Assembly: GCA_016714895.1 (NCBI GenBank)
Contig: JADKBV010000011.1
Span: 186,001-250,000 of the forward strand
DNA length: 64,000 bases
Direction: 5' to 3'
Source of the DNA: Saprospiraceae bacterium
Lineage (GTDB): Bacteria; Bacteroidota; Bacteroidia; Chitinophagales; Saprospiraceae
Shown: piece by piece, positions 54,835-64,000 of the stretch
How positions within the stretch are numbered: the stretch's first letter is position 1
Layout: every line of letters begins with the position of its first letter
Program-made: the position numbers and the translations under genes
The notes under the pieces: generated by a model
What the model was told of the DNA's origin: nothing
The model's database searches: none
Seen by the model: only the letters and a program-made list of their open reading frames with translations

Positions 54835-56388
54835 TTATTTAACTTTTTTCCAAATTTCAAGCCATATTTTTCCTTCTTCCCAACGATTTACTTTTGTGTA
54901 TTTTCCACTGCTTAAAATTTCAGGGTAGGCATCAAAACTATTAATTATAATAAATTCTTTTTGATTTACATCCCAATCTACTTTCGTAAATATTGAATCA
55001 GAAGAGAGAAATCCGATATACTTATCTTCCAATATCCTTCTGTTTACAAAGTCTGGAACACCTAGTGGCACTTGGTATAATTTATTTGTTTCCAATTCTT
55101 TGACCATTTTATGTTGTAGTTCAATATAATCAACTTGACTTGCCATTGAAAACAATACATTTCTATTATAATGTAAAGGAATCATAATTATGAGTAGTAT
55201 AGTTATCACAACAGAATAACCATATCTAAAATCTTTTAAAGAATGAAATAATACAAAAGACACTAAAAAAAAGAAAACAGGTAAAATGGAAATAAGATAT
55301 CTGACCGTAAAAAAATTGAAAACTGAAAAAACTATGTAGGTCAGAAGGAAAGAAAAAAGAGTAAGGAATAGATTTTTTTGTGAAACAAACTCATCTTTAA
55401 AATAACGACTAAACATCTTGATTCCTGAAACGGCTAACAAAATAAAACCCAAAAGACCCAGAAATTTTGTATTGTCCTGATACATTGTCAATGCGAGAAT
55501 ACCAACAACAAATGTAGCAACCTGTACAGTAATTTTTTCACTGAATTTTTGACCTGCCAAAATCGAAAGACCAAGAATAGCTGTAATCCAGTTTCTTTTG
55601 TCTTCTGCTACAAGATATAAAATAAGACCTTTCAACTTTTCCAATAATGTTTTTCCGTTAAGTTCGATCATACCGGTATGCTCCGGAAACAAAAACCACC
55701 CTTTATAAACATATTGGATACCCAAAAATATGATAAAAAAAATGAGTGGACTACTTATGATTCCTGCTTTTAGTAAGTCTTCTTTTAATATAATGATTTT
55801 ATCAAAAAATACCTTTTTTATAAAAAAAGCAAGCAATAAGGCTGCCGGTAGTACAATACCACTTTCTTTAGTCCAAATCATTAGACCTGCAAATAATATA
55901 TAGAGTCCGTATTTTTTTTCTATAAAAAACCGTAAACCAAGAATGCCAAAAAGTGCTACCAAAACTTCAGGAAGAACGTTTCCTGCTTCTGCAAAAAACA
56001 ATTTGCTAAATGCCACTAAGGAGACTGTTCCAATTGCAATAGGTCCATTACTCCATTTTCTGATGGTATCATATATCACCATCAGAAATATAGTAGATAT
56101 ACTTAGCGCAAAAGCATGAAAAGAAATATATGATTCTCCGAAAATCTTCAGCCAGACGCCACCTAAAAAATGAAAGAGCAGAGGATGACCTCGTGAATAA
56201 AATTCAGGAATGGCGTCAGGTAAAATTGAAGGACCGGATTCAGCCATAATTCTTATTGCCGGCGCATATACCCATGCTTCATCCCAATAAAATGCGATAT
56301 TCAGAAAAGCAATTCTCATTGTCAGCCAAATCAACATAATCAATGAAAATAAAAGGAGATCTTTGGTTGCTAATTTTTGAAGAAACAT
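54835..56388 (-). CDS. GT39-like membrane glycosyltransferase
   Basis: A 517-residue protein. The first loop FLNIAFYWDEAWVYAPAIRI (about 29-48) has the acidic residues usual for ArnT/PMT enzymes, and FYSRGHPLLFHFLGGVWLKI matches the second conserved region. About 11 membrane helices follow, then a short C-terminal soluble tail. It moves a sugar from a polyprenyl carrier. Probably co-transcribed with the 720-residue protein downstream. Confidence 0.8.
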   Translation of the reverse strand: MFLQKLATKDLLLFSLIMLIWLTMRIAFLNIAFYWDEAWVYAPAIRIMAESGPSILPDAIPEFYSRGHPLLFHFLGGVWLKIFGESYISFHAFALSISTIFLMVIYDTIRKWSNGPIAIGTVSLVAFSKLFFAEAGNVLPEVLVALFGILGLRFFIEKKYGLYILFAGLMIWTKESGIVLPAALLLAFFIKKVFFDKIIILKEDLLKAGIISSPLIFFIIFLGIQYVYKGWFLFPEHTGMIELNGKTLLEKLKGLILYLVAEDKRNWITAILGLSILAGQKFSEKITVQVATFVVGILALTMYQDNTKFLGLLGFILLAVSGIKMFSRYFKDEFVSQKNLFLTLFSFLLTYIVFSVFNFFTVRYLISILPVFFFLVSFVLFHSLKDFRYGYSVVITILLIIMIPLHYNRNVLFSMASQVDYIELQHKMVKELETNKLYQVPLGVPDFVNRRILEDKYIGFLSSDSIFTKVDWDVNQKEFIIINSFDAYPEILSSGKYTKVNRWEEGKIWLEIWKKVK

Positions 56389-56675
56389 AAATCTTATTAG
56401 TTTTGGGTCCTTTTGTTTCTTAATAAACTCAAATAGCGGTTTTTTATTTTTGAGTTAACATAATTATTTATCAATAAAGCTTTCTGATGTAACAAGTTCA
56501 ATTTTTAAAATTATTGCTTTGAGAAAAATTGGTATTTTTGTTTAAAAAATGACAATATTGTTACTTATATAATCTGTTAAAGGTTTTAAAGTCTATTTCC
56601 ATTCATTACATTATAACCTTTTCATGTAAAATGTAAAAATCTGATAAAAATTACTAACTTAGTTATAAATTTACC

Positions 56676-57170
56676 CTACTTCTCCTGAATCAGGTGCGCT
56701 TTGTTAAATATTGGAAAAGAGGCACTTCCGTAATGAGAAAAATTTTTGGACGCTTTTAACGGAAGTTGGTATTGTTGCTGAAAGGCTGAAAAAAACCGGG
56801 TAAGCTCCTGATAATCCATATTTCGGGAATTGGGCTTTGGGTGGTATACTATATAATCTATCCGTCCGTCATTTTTCCAAAAAACGTTCATCCAGATTTT
56901 TATGCCTTTGAGGTCAAAATTTTGGGTTTTGGCAAAACCTTCCATATCTCTGAGCATATTGTTCCAATGGTCGTAAGCTTCGTCCATCGAGTTGTCACAA
57001 ACCTGAAATAACATCAATGAATATTGTTGTAAGATAGACTCATACCTTTTTTCTTCTTCACCAATCACAAAAACCCGGGCAGGTGCATAAACCGCTTTGG
57101 TATTCTGACCAAAAAGGGTAAAAATGTAAAAACTCAGAAAAATTACTAATATGAACCTGGATGTAAACAT
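56676..57170 (-). CDS. Exported protein, unknown
   Basis: Met10 (57170, MFTSRFILVIFLSFYIFTLF) begins a signal segment, giving a 164-residue product. The mature part has KIWMNVFWKNDGRIDYIVYHPKPNSRN and LTRFFSAFQQQYQLPLKASKNFSHYGSASFPIF. No motif is recognised, but the second block resembles a conserved Bacteroidota secreted family. Single gene. Confidence 0.6.
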   Translation of the reverse strand: MFTSRFILVIFLSFYIFTLFGQNTKAVYAPARVFVIGEEEKRYESILQQYSLMLFQVCDNSMDEAYDHWNNMLRDMEGFAKTQNFDLKGIKIWMNVFWKNDGRIDYIVYHPKPNSRNMDYQELTRFFSAFQQQYQLPLKASKNFSHYGSASFPIFNKAHLIQEK

Positions 57171-57561
57171 GTATTCATTATGGGGTTGAAGTGACAAATA
57201 TATATAGCTTAATGATAAATAAGAAAAAATTAATATAAAAAATTACAAAAAGGTGGCGCTTTAACAAAAAAAAAGGCAAATGCACAGGTTTTTGGCAAAC
57301 TTTTTCCCGTCAGGCCGGGAAGAATCACACTTTGTTTTTTGTAAAATGAATCAACGGTATTTCAAATTTTATACCAAATTGCAGAATGACCGAATTTATT
57401 CCGGCCTCCTATACCTTTGATGGTCAGTTAGATTAAGGTACCTTGAGGTTTTGGCAGAACGTTCTCAATCCTGAAAAGTAAAATTGAAGGGGTGGGAGAA
57501 CTTCGGGATCTTTTGTGGCAACATTATTGGCATTGCCGGATGACTTTATCAATTTGATTTG
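57171..57561. other. Intergenic, no feature beyond the following promoter
   Basis: Between divergent genes. No hairpin or gene is supported; a TAnnTTTG element lies at the right end. Confidence 0.4.
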
Positions 57562-57569
57562 TATTTTTG
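57562..57569 (+). promoter_or_regulatory. Promoter -7 element before unknown gene
   Basis: TATTTTTG, matching TAnnTTTG, 30 bp before ATG 57600. The upstream ATG 57567 lies inside the element, which favours the second start. Confidence 0.5.
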
Positions 57570-57599
57570 TCCTTTACAAAAGCTCTTTCGCAATTATTT

Positions 57600-58916
57600 A
57601 TGGACCTTTTTTCGAGGATTTTACCCAAAAAACAGCATAAACCATCGCCGAATATTCAATTTGGCAGGTTTTGTGACGGTTATAAATCACCGGTTCAGAT
57701 TGAATGCTGGGACCTGGCTGTAAAACATTTTGTCGCTGAAAAATATCTCGATAGTTTTGAGGCACTGCTCGGATTTCTGAAAGATTCATCATCACAAAAT
57801 GTATTGTGGACCAAATCAAACGGAGTCATACAATTTACCTTATATCAGGGATCAAAACTGATATCTGGTGAAGTTACGGCGTTACACGCCTGGGCTAAGG
57901 CCAGAATTGCTGGATTTGTAACACCGGACGTCGGCTGGATGAGAATTCTGCTGGAAGAAAATTTTCACATGTTGTACAGTAGGTACGCTGTCAATGATCA
58001 AAATGAAATTATCATCGTTTTTGATAATTTTATGGAAGAAGCGTCTCCCCATAAAATGTTGGAAGCGCTCAGGGAACTCGCCATCAGGGCAGATAAACTG
58101 GACGACATTCTGATAGCTGATTTTTCATATCTCAACCCATTACAAAATCAGCATATTATTCCTCTTCCTGAGTACGTCAAAGAAACAAAATTCAGGTTTT
58201 TTACCGAAAAAACAGAACAGGTTCGGGCGCTGATACAACAACCGCCGCAAGAGTTTTTATCATATAAGGCCAGTTATATGTATCTGATTCTTGCTACTGG
58301 ATACAGCCTTGATTATCTGGTCAAACCGGAAGGAAAACTGATGAAGTGTATCGAACAATGTCATTCTCAGTATTTTAATGAAATGGCTATGGATCCGGAC
58401 ATTAAAATCCGTTTGCTGATTCAGAATTTCAGAAAAATGGATGATATGGACAAGTCCGCTTTTTTTTCGGAAATGTATGAAACCCGATCAACTTTCGGAA
58501 TGGATTTGCCTGTAGGAAGCAGAGGACTGCTTGAAGTTATTGAAGCTCAATGGTCCGATCTGGAGTGGTTTTATGAAAACGGTTATCATTTGGTGCACAA
58601 ATACATGTGTGATTATATGATTGGTTTTTCTTTATTTTCAATGAGTCTTCCCTTGCCATACAAAAAATTATTGCACATCTATTATGAAGTTACCGAATAT
58701 TCATATTTTAGTGCATTAGGATTTGAAAGTCCATTGATGAAAGAAGCAAAAATTATGGTGCGGCAGATCGGTAAAACCCTGCAACACATTAAAACCCATG
58801 AAAATCCTGATTCACTGGTTTTTTCTCCGGATGTATCTTTGATTGACGGGACTACCCAATTGACTTTCAGACATACTTTTCTTTTGATGCTTAAAGAAAC
58901 ACTCGGCAAAGAATGA
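57600..58916 (+). CDS. Unknown protein with YbjN/CesT-like domain, coupled to protease
   Basis: A 438-residue cytosolic protein from ATG 57600 (MDLFSRILPKKQHKP). Residues about 80-190 resemble a YbjN/type III chaperone-like fold (SNGVIQFTLYQGSKLISGEVTALHAW, then LEENFHMLYSRYAVNDQNEIIIVFDNF, then MLEALRELAIRADKLDDIL). The rest is helical and matches no family I know. It overlaps the following trypsin-like gene by 4 bp (ATGA), so translation is coupled. The paired gene carries a related domain at its C-terminus, so the two proteins probably work together. Confidence 0.65.
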   Translation: MDLFSRILPKKQHKPSPNIQFGRFCDGYKSPVQIECWDLAVKHFVAEKYLDSFEALLGFLKDSSSQNVLWTKSNGVIQFTLYQGSKLISGEVTALHAWAKARIAGFVTPDVGWMRILLEENFHMLYSRYAVNDQNEIIIVFDNFMEEASPHKMLEALRELAIRADKLDDILIADFSYLNPLQNQHIIPLPEYVKETKFRFFTEKTEQVRALIQQPPQEFLSYKASYMYLILATGYSLDYLVKPEGKLMKCIEQCHSQYFNEMAMDPDIKIRLLIQNFRKMDDMDKSAFFSEMYETRSTFGMDLPVGSRGLLEVIEAQWSDLEWFYENGYHLVHKYMCDYMIGFSLFSMSLPLPYKKLLHIYYEVTEYSYFSALGFESPLMKEAKIMVRQIGKTLQHIKTHENPDSLVFSPDVSLIDGTTQLTFRHTFLLMLKETLGKE

Positions 58917-60013
58917 TAAAAAAAATGACAGATATCATCCGGGAAAGCCGGCAATCCATCATTCAGATTGCCACACCTTATTATACAGGCACCGGTTTTG
59001 CCGTAAACGGATATCCTTTTCTGGTGACCAACGAACATGTGGTTTCGGGTAATCAGAAAGTGATCGTACGCGGCACCAATGACATTCCGTATCTGGCAGA
59101 GGTAGTATATATTGATCAGGCCAACGATCTGGCATTGTTAAAAAAGCCATCCGGCATTGAATGTTCCGGGCTGAATTTTCCACAAAATTTTGATCATCTG
59201 GAAGAAGGTATGACCGTCATTGCCATGGGACATCCATTCGGATTGCCTTTTTCGGCGACTACCGGAATCATATCGCATGTCGGAGAACAGAGAAGTTCGT
59301 TATATTATATACAACACGATGCTGCATTAAATCCCGGCAACAGCGGAGGACCTCTTTTGGATGAAGAAGGGCAGATCATAGGCATCAACAGTTTTACGAT
59401 TCAGGATGGTCAAAACATAGGTTTTGCCTTACCAACAGAAGTGTTAAAAAATATTCTGGACGAGTGTAATAAACTTGAAAACCTGAAATCCACCCGATGT
59501 CCGTCCTGTAAAAATCTGGTAGCGGAATCGCAAAACAACATCATACGGGATAATTGTCCGGCATGCGGTGGACATATAGATTTTATATCTAATACGCCAA
59601 AATATGAACCTCATGGAGTAGACAGATATATTGAAGATGTCATACAAAGTATGGGTTATGAAATAGAATTAACGAGAAAGGGGCCCAGTCACTGGATGAT
59701 GATCAAAGGAAGTGCTTTGATAGAAATATCGTACCACGAAAAGACCGGATTGATTTCTGCGGAAGCCTATCTATGTAAAATTCCGGGAGAAAATCTATCT
59801 TCCATGTACCTGTATTTGCTTAGTCAGAATGACGATTTCGGAGCATTGACCTTTTCCATCAAGGATGAATTTGTATTATTATCCTTTCTGGTGTACGATC
59901 AATATTTGCAAGGGGATCTTTTTTTAAAATACCTGCGCAATCTGCTTCAAAAAGCCGATTCTGCTGATGAAATATTGATTTCGAAGTACGGAGCGTTGCC
60001 TGTTTTGGTGTAA
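58913..60013 (+). CDS. Trypsin-like serine protease with zinc ribbon and YbjN-like domain
   Basis: A 366-residue protein. The HtrA-type protease domain covers 15-190 with the triad His42 (VTNEHVVSG), Asp72 (QANDLALL) and Ser144 (PGNSGGPL). A zinc ribbon follows, with Cys196, Cys199, Cys215 and Cys218 (CPSCKN and CPACGG). A YbjN-like domain covers 232-360 (YIEDVIQSMGYEIELTRKG, LYLLSQNDDFGALTFSI, DSADEILI). No signal peptide, so it should act in the cytosol, unusual for this protease fold. No PDZ domain. Coupled by 4-bp overlap to the upstream gene. Confidence 0.82.
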   Translation: MIKKMTDIIRESRQSIIQIATPYYTGTGFAVNGYPFLVTNEHVVSGNQKVIVRGTNDIPYLAEVVYIDQANDLALLKKPSGIECSGLNFPQNFDHLEEGMTVIAMGHPFGLPFSATTGIISHVGEQRSSLYYIQHDAALNPGNSGGPLLDEEGQIIGINSFTIQDGQNIGFALPTEVLKNILDECNKLENLKSTRCPSCKNLVAESQNNIIRDNCPACGGHIDFISNTPKYEPHGVDRYIEDVIQSMGYEIELTRKGPSHWMMIKGSALIEISYHEKTGLISAEAYLCKIPGENLSSMYLYLLSQNDDFGALTFSIKDEFVLLSFLVYDQYLQGDLFLKYLRNLLQKADSADEILISKYGALPVLV

Positions 60014-60307
60014 ATAAGGTCGGGCTATTAAAAATAAAAGTTTGTAAATTTTTTACAATCAAAACAAAATTTTATTATTTTCATGTTTTCGACTTTTGAT
60101 TAGAATTTTCTTCTTCAGAAATTGAAGATTCGAAACAAAATTTTTTTTCGACAGAAAATGATATTAAAAATAATTTGAATATAAACGACCTTTGGTATAG
60201 TTTTTGGAAAAAATATTTAAGAATAACGTGTCAGTAAATGTAAAAACACTTACTTTTACCATTCTTTAACAAAATATTGGTTTCGCCATTAATAATTAAT
60301 CACGAAT

Positions 60308-61384
60308 ATGAGACGTATTTGTAAAGTTTGTTTACTCTTTGTTTTTGTCAGTATTTTTTCTCTGGTACAGGCTCAGGATATACACTTCACTCAATTTTAC
60401 ATGTCCCCGTTAAACCTGAATCCTGCCCTTACGGGTGTGATGAATTGTAAGACGAGGATGGTACTTAACTACAGGAATCAGTGGGCAGCCGTATTGAAGG
60501 CCAATGCTTACAATACTTTTTCTGCTTCATATGACCAGAAGATAGCTGTCGGTCGTGAAGATTATTTTGGTATTGGAGGAAGTATTTGGGGTGACGTAGC
60601 CGGAGCATCAAGATTCGGAACAACTCAGGGACGACTTTCGCTTTCTTATAGTAAAAAAATGGCAGGATACCGAAAAAAAGCGAGTTATTTGGTAATCGGA
60701 GCAGATGCTGCCCTTACACAGCGCAGTATTTCTGAAGAAGACTTAAGATGGCCAAGTCAGATTAACGGAAGCGGCACAGGTGAGTCAATTGCCAATCAGC
60801 AGTTTTTATATGGTGATCTTGCTGCAGGATTATTGTGGTTCAGCATCATCGATGATTATACAAACTGGTATTTCGGAGCAGCGGTACATCACCTGAACAG
60901 ACCTAATGTGTCATTTTACAGACAATCAGGAGCTGAGTCTCAGGCAGAACTGAGCAGTAGATTTACGATTCATGCCGGAATGCAATATCCATTACAAAAA
61001 AGAATATCTATCTTACCTTTCGGTGTATATATGGCACAAGGTCCTCACATGGAGATCAACGCAGGAGCTAACTTACGTTTTGCTCTCGGGCCATCAAGAA
61101 CCACCAATCAATCATGGGAAATCGGTACCTGGTATCGTATAGGCAGAAAAACTACAGGATTTACAGGTGAAGGTGTGGAAAGAGAAGAATCCACAGCCAT
61201 TCATTCAGACGCTTTGATATTATCCACAAGATTCAATTACGAAAACTTTGGTCTTGGTTTCAGTTATGACATCAACGTATCAGGTCTGCGAGCTGCAAAT
61301 CCTTTTAACGGAGCTTTCGAGTTTTCAATGGTTTACAACATTTGTGGTCCTGAAAACAGAGGAGTTTACTGTCCGAGATTTTAA
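60308..61384 (+). CDS. PorP/SprF-family outer-membrane protein
   Basis: A 358-residue protein with a signal peptide (CLLFVFVSIFSLVQAQ). The family pattern starts DIHFTQFYMSPLNLNPALTGVM and continues with YRNQWAAVLKANAYNTFSASYDQ, HLNRPNVSF and a final strand ending in GAFEFSMVYNICG. It forms a beta barrel. PorP/SprF proteins anchor or export type IX cargo with type B sorting domains, such as the one at 45569-47740. Here it is a single gene. Confidence 0.9.
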   Translation: MRRICKVCLLFVFVSIFSLVQAQDIHFTQFYMSPLNLNPALTGVMNCKTRMVLNYRNQWAAVLKANAYNTFSASYDQKIAVGREDYFGIGGSIWGDVAGASRFGTTQGRLSLSYSKKMAGYRKKASYLVIGADAALTQRSISEEDLRWPSQINGSGTGESIANQQFLYGDLAAGLLWFSIIDDYTNWYFGAAVHHLNRPNVSFYRQSGAESQAELSSRFTIHAGMQYPLQKRISILPFGVYMAQGPHMEINAGANLRFALGPSRTTNQSWEIGTWYRIGRKTTGFTGEGVEREESTAIHSDALILSTRFNYENFGLGFSYDINVSGLRAANPFNGAFEFSMVYNICGPENRGVYCPRF

Positions 61385-61542
61385 TATAATCTCCCGGTTC
61401 TTTTCATTGGGAACAAAAGTTGGTACGAACGTTTTCGCGTAATATTTAATAAGATATCCTGAACATATACTTCTCCCCCAAGATGGAGTATGTGTAAAAA
61501 CATATTACATTATTATAAAATTATTCATGTAATATTAACCTT

Positions 61543-61956
61543 ATGTTTGGTTCAAAAAATGATAAATCCCCTTCAAATTCAGGTCCTGTATCTGCCAATG
61601 TCAGCAACAGTATTGTGGAAGGCACAAAAATAACCGGTGACATCACTGCTTCCAATGATATCAGGATAGATGGTGAGTTGATAGGCAACTTAGATTGTAA
61701 TGGAAGAGTAATCATAGGATTGCAAGGTAAAGTCGAAGGAAAGATCAATGCGCAGAACGCCATTATCGAAGGTTATTTTTCCGGAGAAATTTTTGTAAAA
61801 GAATTATTGTCCATCAAAGAAGCAGCAACGGTGACTGCTGATATTAAGACTGATAAAATCAGTATTCAGCCGGGAGCAGTTTTTTCAGGCAATTGTGTGA
61901 TGGCAGGACAAAAATTAAAGCCTTTACTTCAGAAAGAAGTCAATCAGGCGAGATAA
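61543..61956 (+). CDS. Bactofilin (polymer-forming cytoskeletal protein)
   Basis: A 137-residue protein. The bactofilin core is residues 22-120 of right-handed beta-helix pattern: NSIVEGTKITGDITASNDIRIDGEL and GNLDCNGRVIIG, then AIIEGYFSGEIF. It polymerises into filaments. The first gene of a tightly packed four-gene unit (4-bp gap to the next gene). Confidence 0.9.
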   Translation: MFGSKNDKSPSNSGPVSANVSNSIVEGTKITGDITASNDIRIDGELIGNLDCNGRVIIGLQGKVEGKINAQNAIIEGYFSGEIFVKELLSIKEAATVTADIKTDKISIQPGAVFSGNCVMAGQKLKPLLQKEVNQAR

Positions 61957-61960
61957 AAAC

Positions 61961-62197
61961 ATGGATTCAGAGCCGGAAAAAAAATCCACCTTCAGGAAAA
62001 GCAGTAAAAGTTATGTTCAATATACAGGTCTTGCCTTTCAGTTGGCGGGTATATTGTTGATTTCCATATTTGCCGGCAAAAAACTGGATATTTATTTTGG
62101 ATTTTCCAAACCCTATATTACAGCAATCTTGTCCATGGTGGCATTGGTTGGTTTTATGTATAAACTTTATCTTGACTTAATGAAACCATCAGAGTGA
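61961..62197 (+). CDS. atpZ: AtpZ/AtpI-family membrane protein
   Basis: A 78-residue protein with two membrane helices (YTGLAFQLAGILLISIFAG and PYITAILSMVALVGFMYKLY). Family members help assemble the F-type ATP synthase or transport Mg2+; the ATP synthase genes are not in this window. It overlaps the next gene by 4 bp (GTGA). Confidence 0.8.
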   Translation: MDSEPEKKSTFRKSSKSYVQYTGLAFQLAGILLISIFAGKKLDIYFGFSKPYITAILSMVALVGFMYKLYLDLMKPSE

Positions 62198-62580
62198 ATC
62201 ATTTTTCCTTTGTAAAACAACTTGTTATTGTGTCTTTGGGGTGTTTGCTGATTGCCTTTGTTTCAGGACAATTTGATGGAATGGGTCAACACCTTTTATT
62301 TGGAATTACCACGACCCTGATATTTTTTGTTTTTTCCGTTATTGTATACGTTGCGGCAAATATATCTGTTGATAGTCCGAACAGAACCAGATTTATAGGG
62401 TTGACCATATCAAATATGTTGGGAAAAATGTTGATTTCTATTGCTTTGGTTTTAATTTACCACAAGGTCAAAAGTCCGTCTAATACATTATTTATTGTTC
62501 CTTTTCTTTTGATATATATTTTATTCACTATTTTTGAGACACATTTTTTAATTCAGATTGCCAATCACAAAAAAACCTGA
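62194..62580 (+). CDS. Membrane protein, unknown, usually beside AtpZ
   Basis: A 128-residue protein starting at GTG 62194, which overlaps the atpZ stop (GTGA). It has four membrane helices (VIVSLGCLLIAFVSG, FGITTTLIFFVFSVIVYVA, MLGKMLISIALVLIY, FIVPFLLIYILFTIF). Position suggests an ATP synthase assembly role (inference). Confidence 0.7.
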   Translation: MNHFSFVKQLVIVSLGCLLIAFVSGQFDGMGQHLLFGITTTLIFFVFSVIVYVAANISVDSPNRTRFIGLTISNMLGKMLISIALVLIYHKVKSPSNTLFIVPFLLIYILFTIFETHFLIQIANHKKT

Positions 62581-63068
62581 TGAGTAATACAAAACCACTT
62601 GAAGTCGAGGTACAGCAGATCAAAAGTTTTTCTTTTGAAGAAGGTGTCAAAGATATGGTTATATTGGAAGAGAGGGGTAACTACCTGAAAATATTGTCCA
62701 ACGAAAAAATATATAACGTTCTGGTTAAGTCTGTTGATGAAGACCACAAACAATCTGTTGTGAACGTCGACGGATATGATTTTTTTGTAAAAGTCAACGA
62801 ACCATTGGACTTGTTGATTAAAAAAATGGGATTTCTCCGGCAAGCGGCACAAACCGTTAAAGAAGTCAAAGCACCGATGCCCGGCCTTGTATTGGATATT
62901 TTGGTTAAGGTTGGTGATGAAGTGACTGAAAACCAGAATCTGCTCAGTCTTGAAGCCATGAAAATGGAAAATATCATCAAGTCTCAGGGAAAAGGAAAGG
63001 TCAAAGAAGTAAAAGTGACCAAAGGAGAAGCGGTCGACAAAAACCAGATTTTGTTGATATTTGAATAA
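62580..63068 (+). CDS. Biotin/lipoyl-carrier protein
   Basis: A 162-residue protein whose ATG overlaps the previous stop by one base (TGATG). The C-terminal 75 residues are a biotinyl domain with the lysine in LEAMKMEN, preceded by VKAPMPGLVLDILVKVGDEV. It resembles the carrier subunit of acyl-CoA or oxaloacetate-type carboxylases. No carboxylase subunits are beside it in the window. Confidence 0.88.
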   Translation: MSNTKPLEVEVQQIKSFSFEEGVKDMVILEERGNYLKILSNEKIYNVLVKSVDEDHKQSVVNVDGYDFFVKVNEPLDLLIKKMGFLRQAAQTVKEVKAPMPGLVLDILVKVGDEVTENQNLLSLEAMKMENIIKSQGKGKVKEVKVTKGEAVDKNQILLIFE

Positions 63069-63336
63069 AGCAGATATTTGGTGAAAGGAGCTAAGAAATA
63101 TTAGGTTTAATTTTTAGGTATTGGATTTTAGGTTCTGGGTTTCAAGTGGTGGGGCTTACACAACATCGAAGCCGCAACCCAAATAAGTATTCCGAAATCA
63201 ACATTCCTCTTCCTCTGCCTCAAGCCTTAAAAAAATCCAAAATTCAACAACATATCCAATACCTGTATCTACTCTACAGTCCATCTGAAGAATTGATACA
63301 GGTTTAGATATTTTATGTTCAGGGATTCTAAAAAAA

Positions 63337-63726
63337 CTACATAGCTTTTGTCAAAAAACTATAATATTTACCTTTTAGTTCGGCATAAATATTTCTTTGG
63401 GTATCCATCCTGTCTCTCAGTCCGGTGTGGTCTTCAAAATGGATGTGTTGTATGGCAACAGGGTGTTCCAAAGCATATTCAGCAATATGTTGTTCGTGTT
63501 TTTTGATATCTTTTTTCAAAACATCAATCACATCGTTGTGCAATATAAACTGATTTTGAAAATGTTCTACCTGCGCCCGGATTTCATTGTCGGTCCAGCG
63601 GGTCACCACTTCTTCCAGTCTTTTGATATAAGAGGCAATTTGTTCTTCCCAAAAGATTAATTCATTTCTCCATTGTACGTGCTCAAAATGTAAATCTGAA
63701 ATATACACGTGTGTTACTTTCGACAT
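63337..63726 (-). CDS. Unknown coiled-coil protein
   Basis: A 129-residue soluble protein, mostly helical with charged heptads (ASYIKRLEEVVTRW, DVIDVLKKDIKKHEQHIAEY) and ending HFEDHTGLRDRMDTQRNIYAEL. No catalytic motif is visible. Between the carrier gene and pntB; upstream neighbour pntB is on the same strand. Confidence 0.6.
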   Translation of the reverse strand: MSKVTHVYISDLHFEHVQWRNELIFWEEQIASYIKRLEEVVTRWTDNEIRAQVEHFQNQFILHNDVIDVLKKDIKKHEQHIAEYALEHPVAIQHIHFEDHTGLRDRMDTQRNIYAELKGKYYSFLTKAM

Positions 63727-63840
63727 ATCTTCTAAATTTTATTATCAAAAGTACAACATCCCCTTACGGAAAATAATGAGGTAAATGAAGCTGTTATATG
63801 ACTTTTATCATCAAAATGACAAAATAAAAGTCTTATGGAA

Positions 63841-64000
63841 TTATGCCATATTTTTGATTTCGGCAACCAGTTTGGTGAGTGCATCTTTGGCATCTCCAAA
63901 CAACATAGATGTTTTGGGTCTGAAAAACAATTCGTTTTCGATACCGGCATATCCGGGTTTCATACTCCTTTTGTTGACGATGACATGGCTGGCATCTTCG
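63841..64000 (-). CDS. pntB: NAD(P) transhydrogenase beta subunit, C-terminal fragment
   Basis: The last 53 codons of a gene running off the right edge, ending at TAA 63841-63843. The translation has the PntB C-terminal NADP(H)-binding pattern: HVIVNKRSMKPGYAGIENEL, then LFGDAKDALTKLV. The enzyme couples the proton gradient to hydride transfer from NADH to NADP+. A frame at 63732-63950 in another register is a shadow. Confidence 0.88.
   Translation of the reverse strand, partial: EDASHVIVNKRSMKPGYAGIENELFFRPKTSMLFGDAKDALTKLVAEIKNMA

Overview
The window is a low-GC chromosomal segment of a member of the Bacteroidota, probably close to the Saprospiraceae (inference). The evidence is a type IX secretion cargo protein with a type B sorting domain, a PorP/SprF outer-membrane protein, a GldE-like CNNM protein, a TonB-dependent receptor, a DUF6261 protein, promoters of the TAnnTTTG type, and few Shine-Dalgarno sites.

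About 1-22 kb is an accessory region. It holds mostly minus-strand single-gene or two-gene cassettes: a HEPN/RES-type toxin, a small membrane protein between two direct repeats, a 1142-residue protein with 13 near-identical TPR units, an IS21-family insertion, a two-gene system that matches Hachiman (HamA nuclease plus HamB helicase), SRPBCC proteins, a GNAT enzyme, and a secreted gluzincin-like metalloprotease. Five of these units share a dispersed sequence of about 85-100 bp at their 5' side, carrying a minus-strand TATATTTG followed by AAACG blocks. In four of the five, TATATTTG lies about 185-210 bp from the start codon; the TPR case fits only once the IS is subtracted. A separate array of seven CACGTG palindromes at 42-bp spacing lies at 15.26-15.53 kb.

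From about 22 kb on the content is mostly housekeeping. It includes a lipoprotein, alkyladenine glycosylase next to a GMC oxidoreductase, a FemAB/GNAT-like enzyme, a structured RNA candidate, a YdbS/YdbT-like pair of PH-domain membrane proteins, a low-molecular-weight phosphatase, and two tandem SSB genes behind a decameric AAACG iteron array. These are followed by a TonB-dependent receptor, GT39 and GT2 glycosyltransferases, an M28 peptidase, hpt, and an ArsR-led operon of three SRPBCC-fold proteins with DUF998 and DoxX proteins. Next come an M16 peptidase, rsmI, a type IX cargo protein followed by LptC, GldE-like CNNM, LpxD, an HMA protein, a second glycosyltransferase cluster, a trypsin-like protease coupled to an unknown partner, PorP/SprF, bactofilin, AtpZ with a partner, a biotin-carrier protein, and the end of pntB.

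Four genes (istA, the GT39 gene, the GT2 gene and the YdeI-like gene) are each broken by a one-base frameshift at or beside a short G run. This may be assembly error or real decay.
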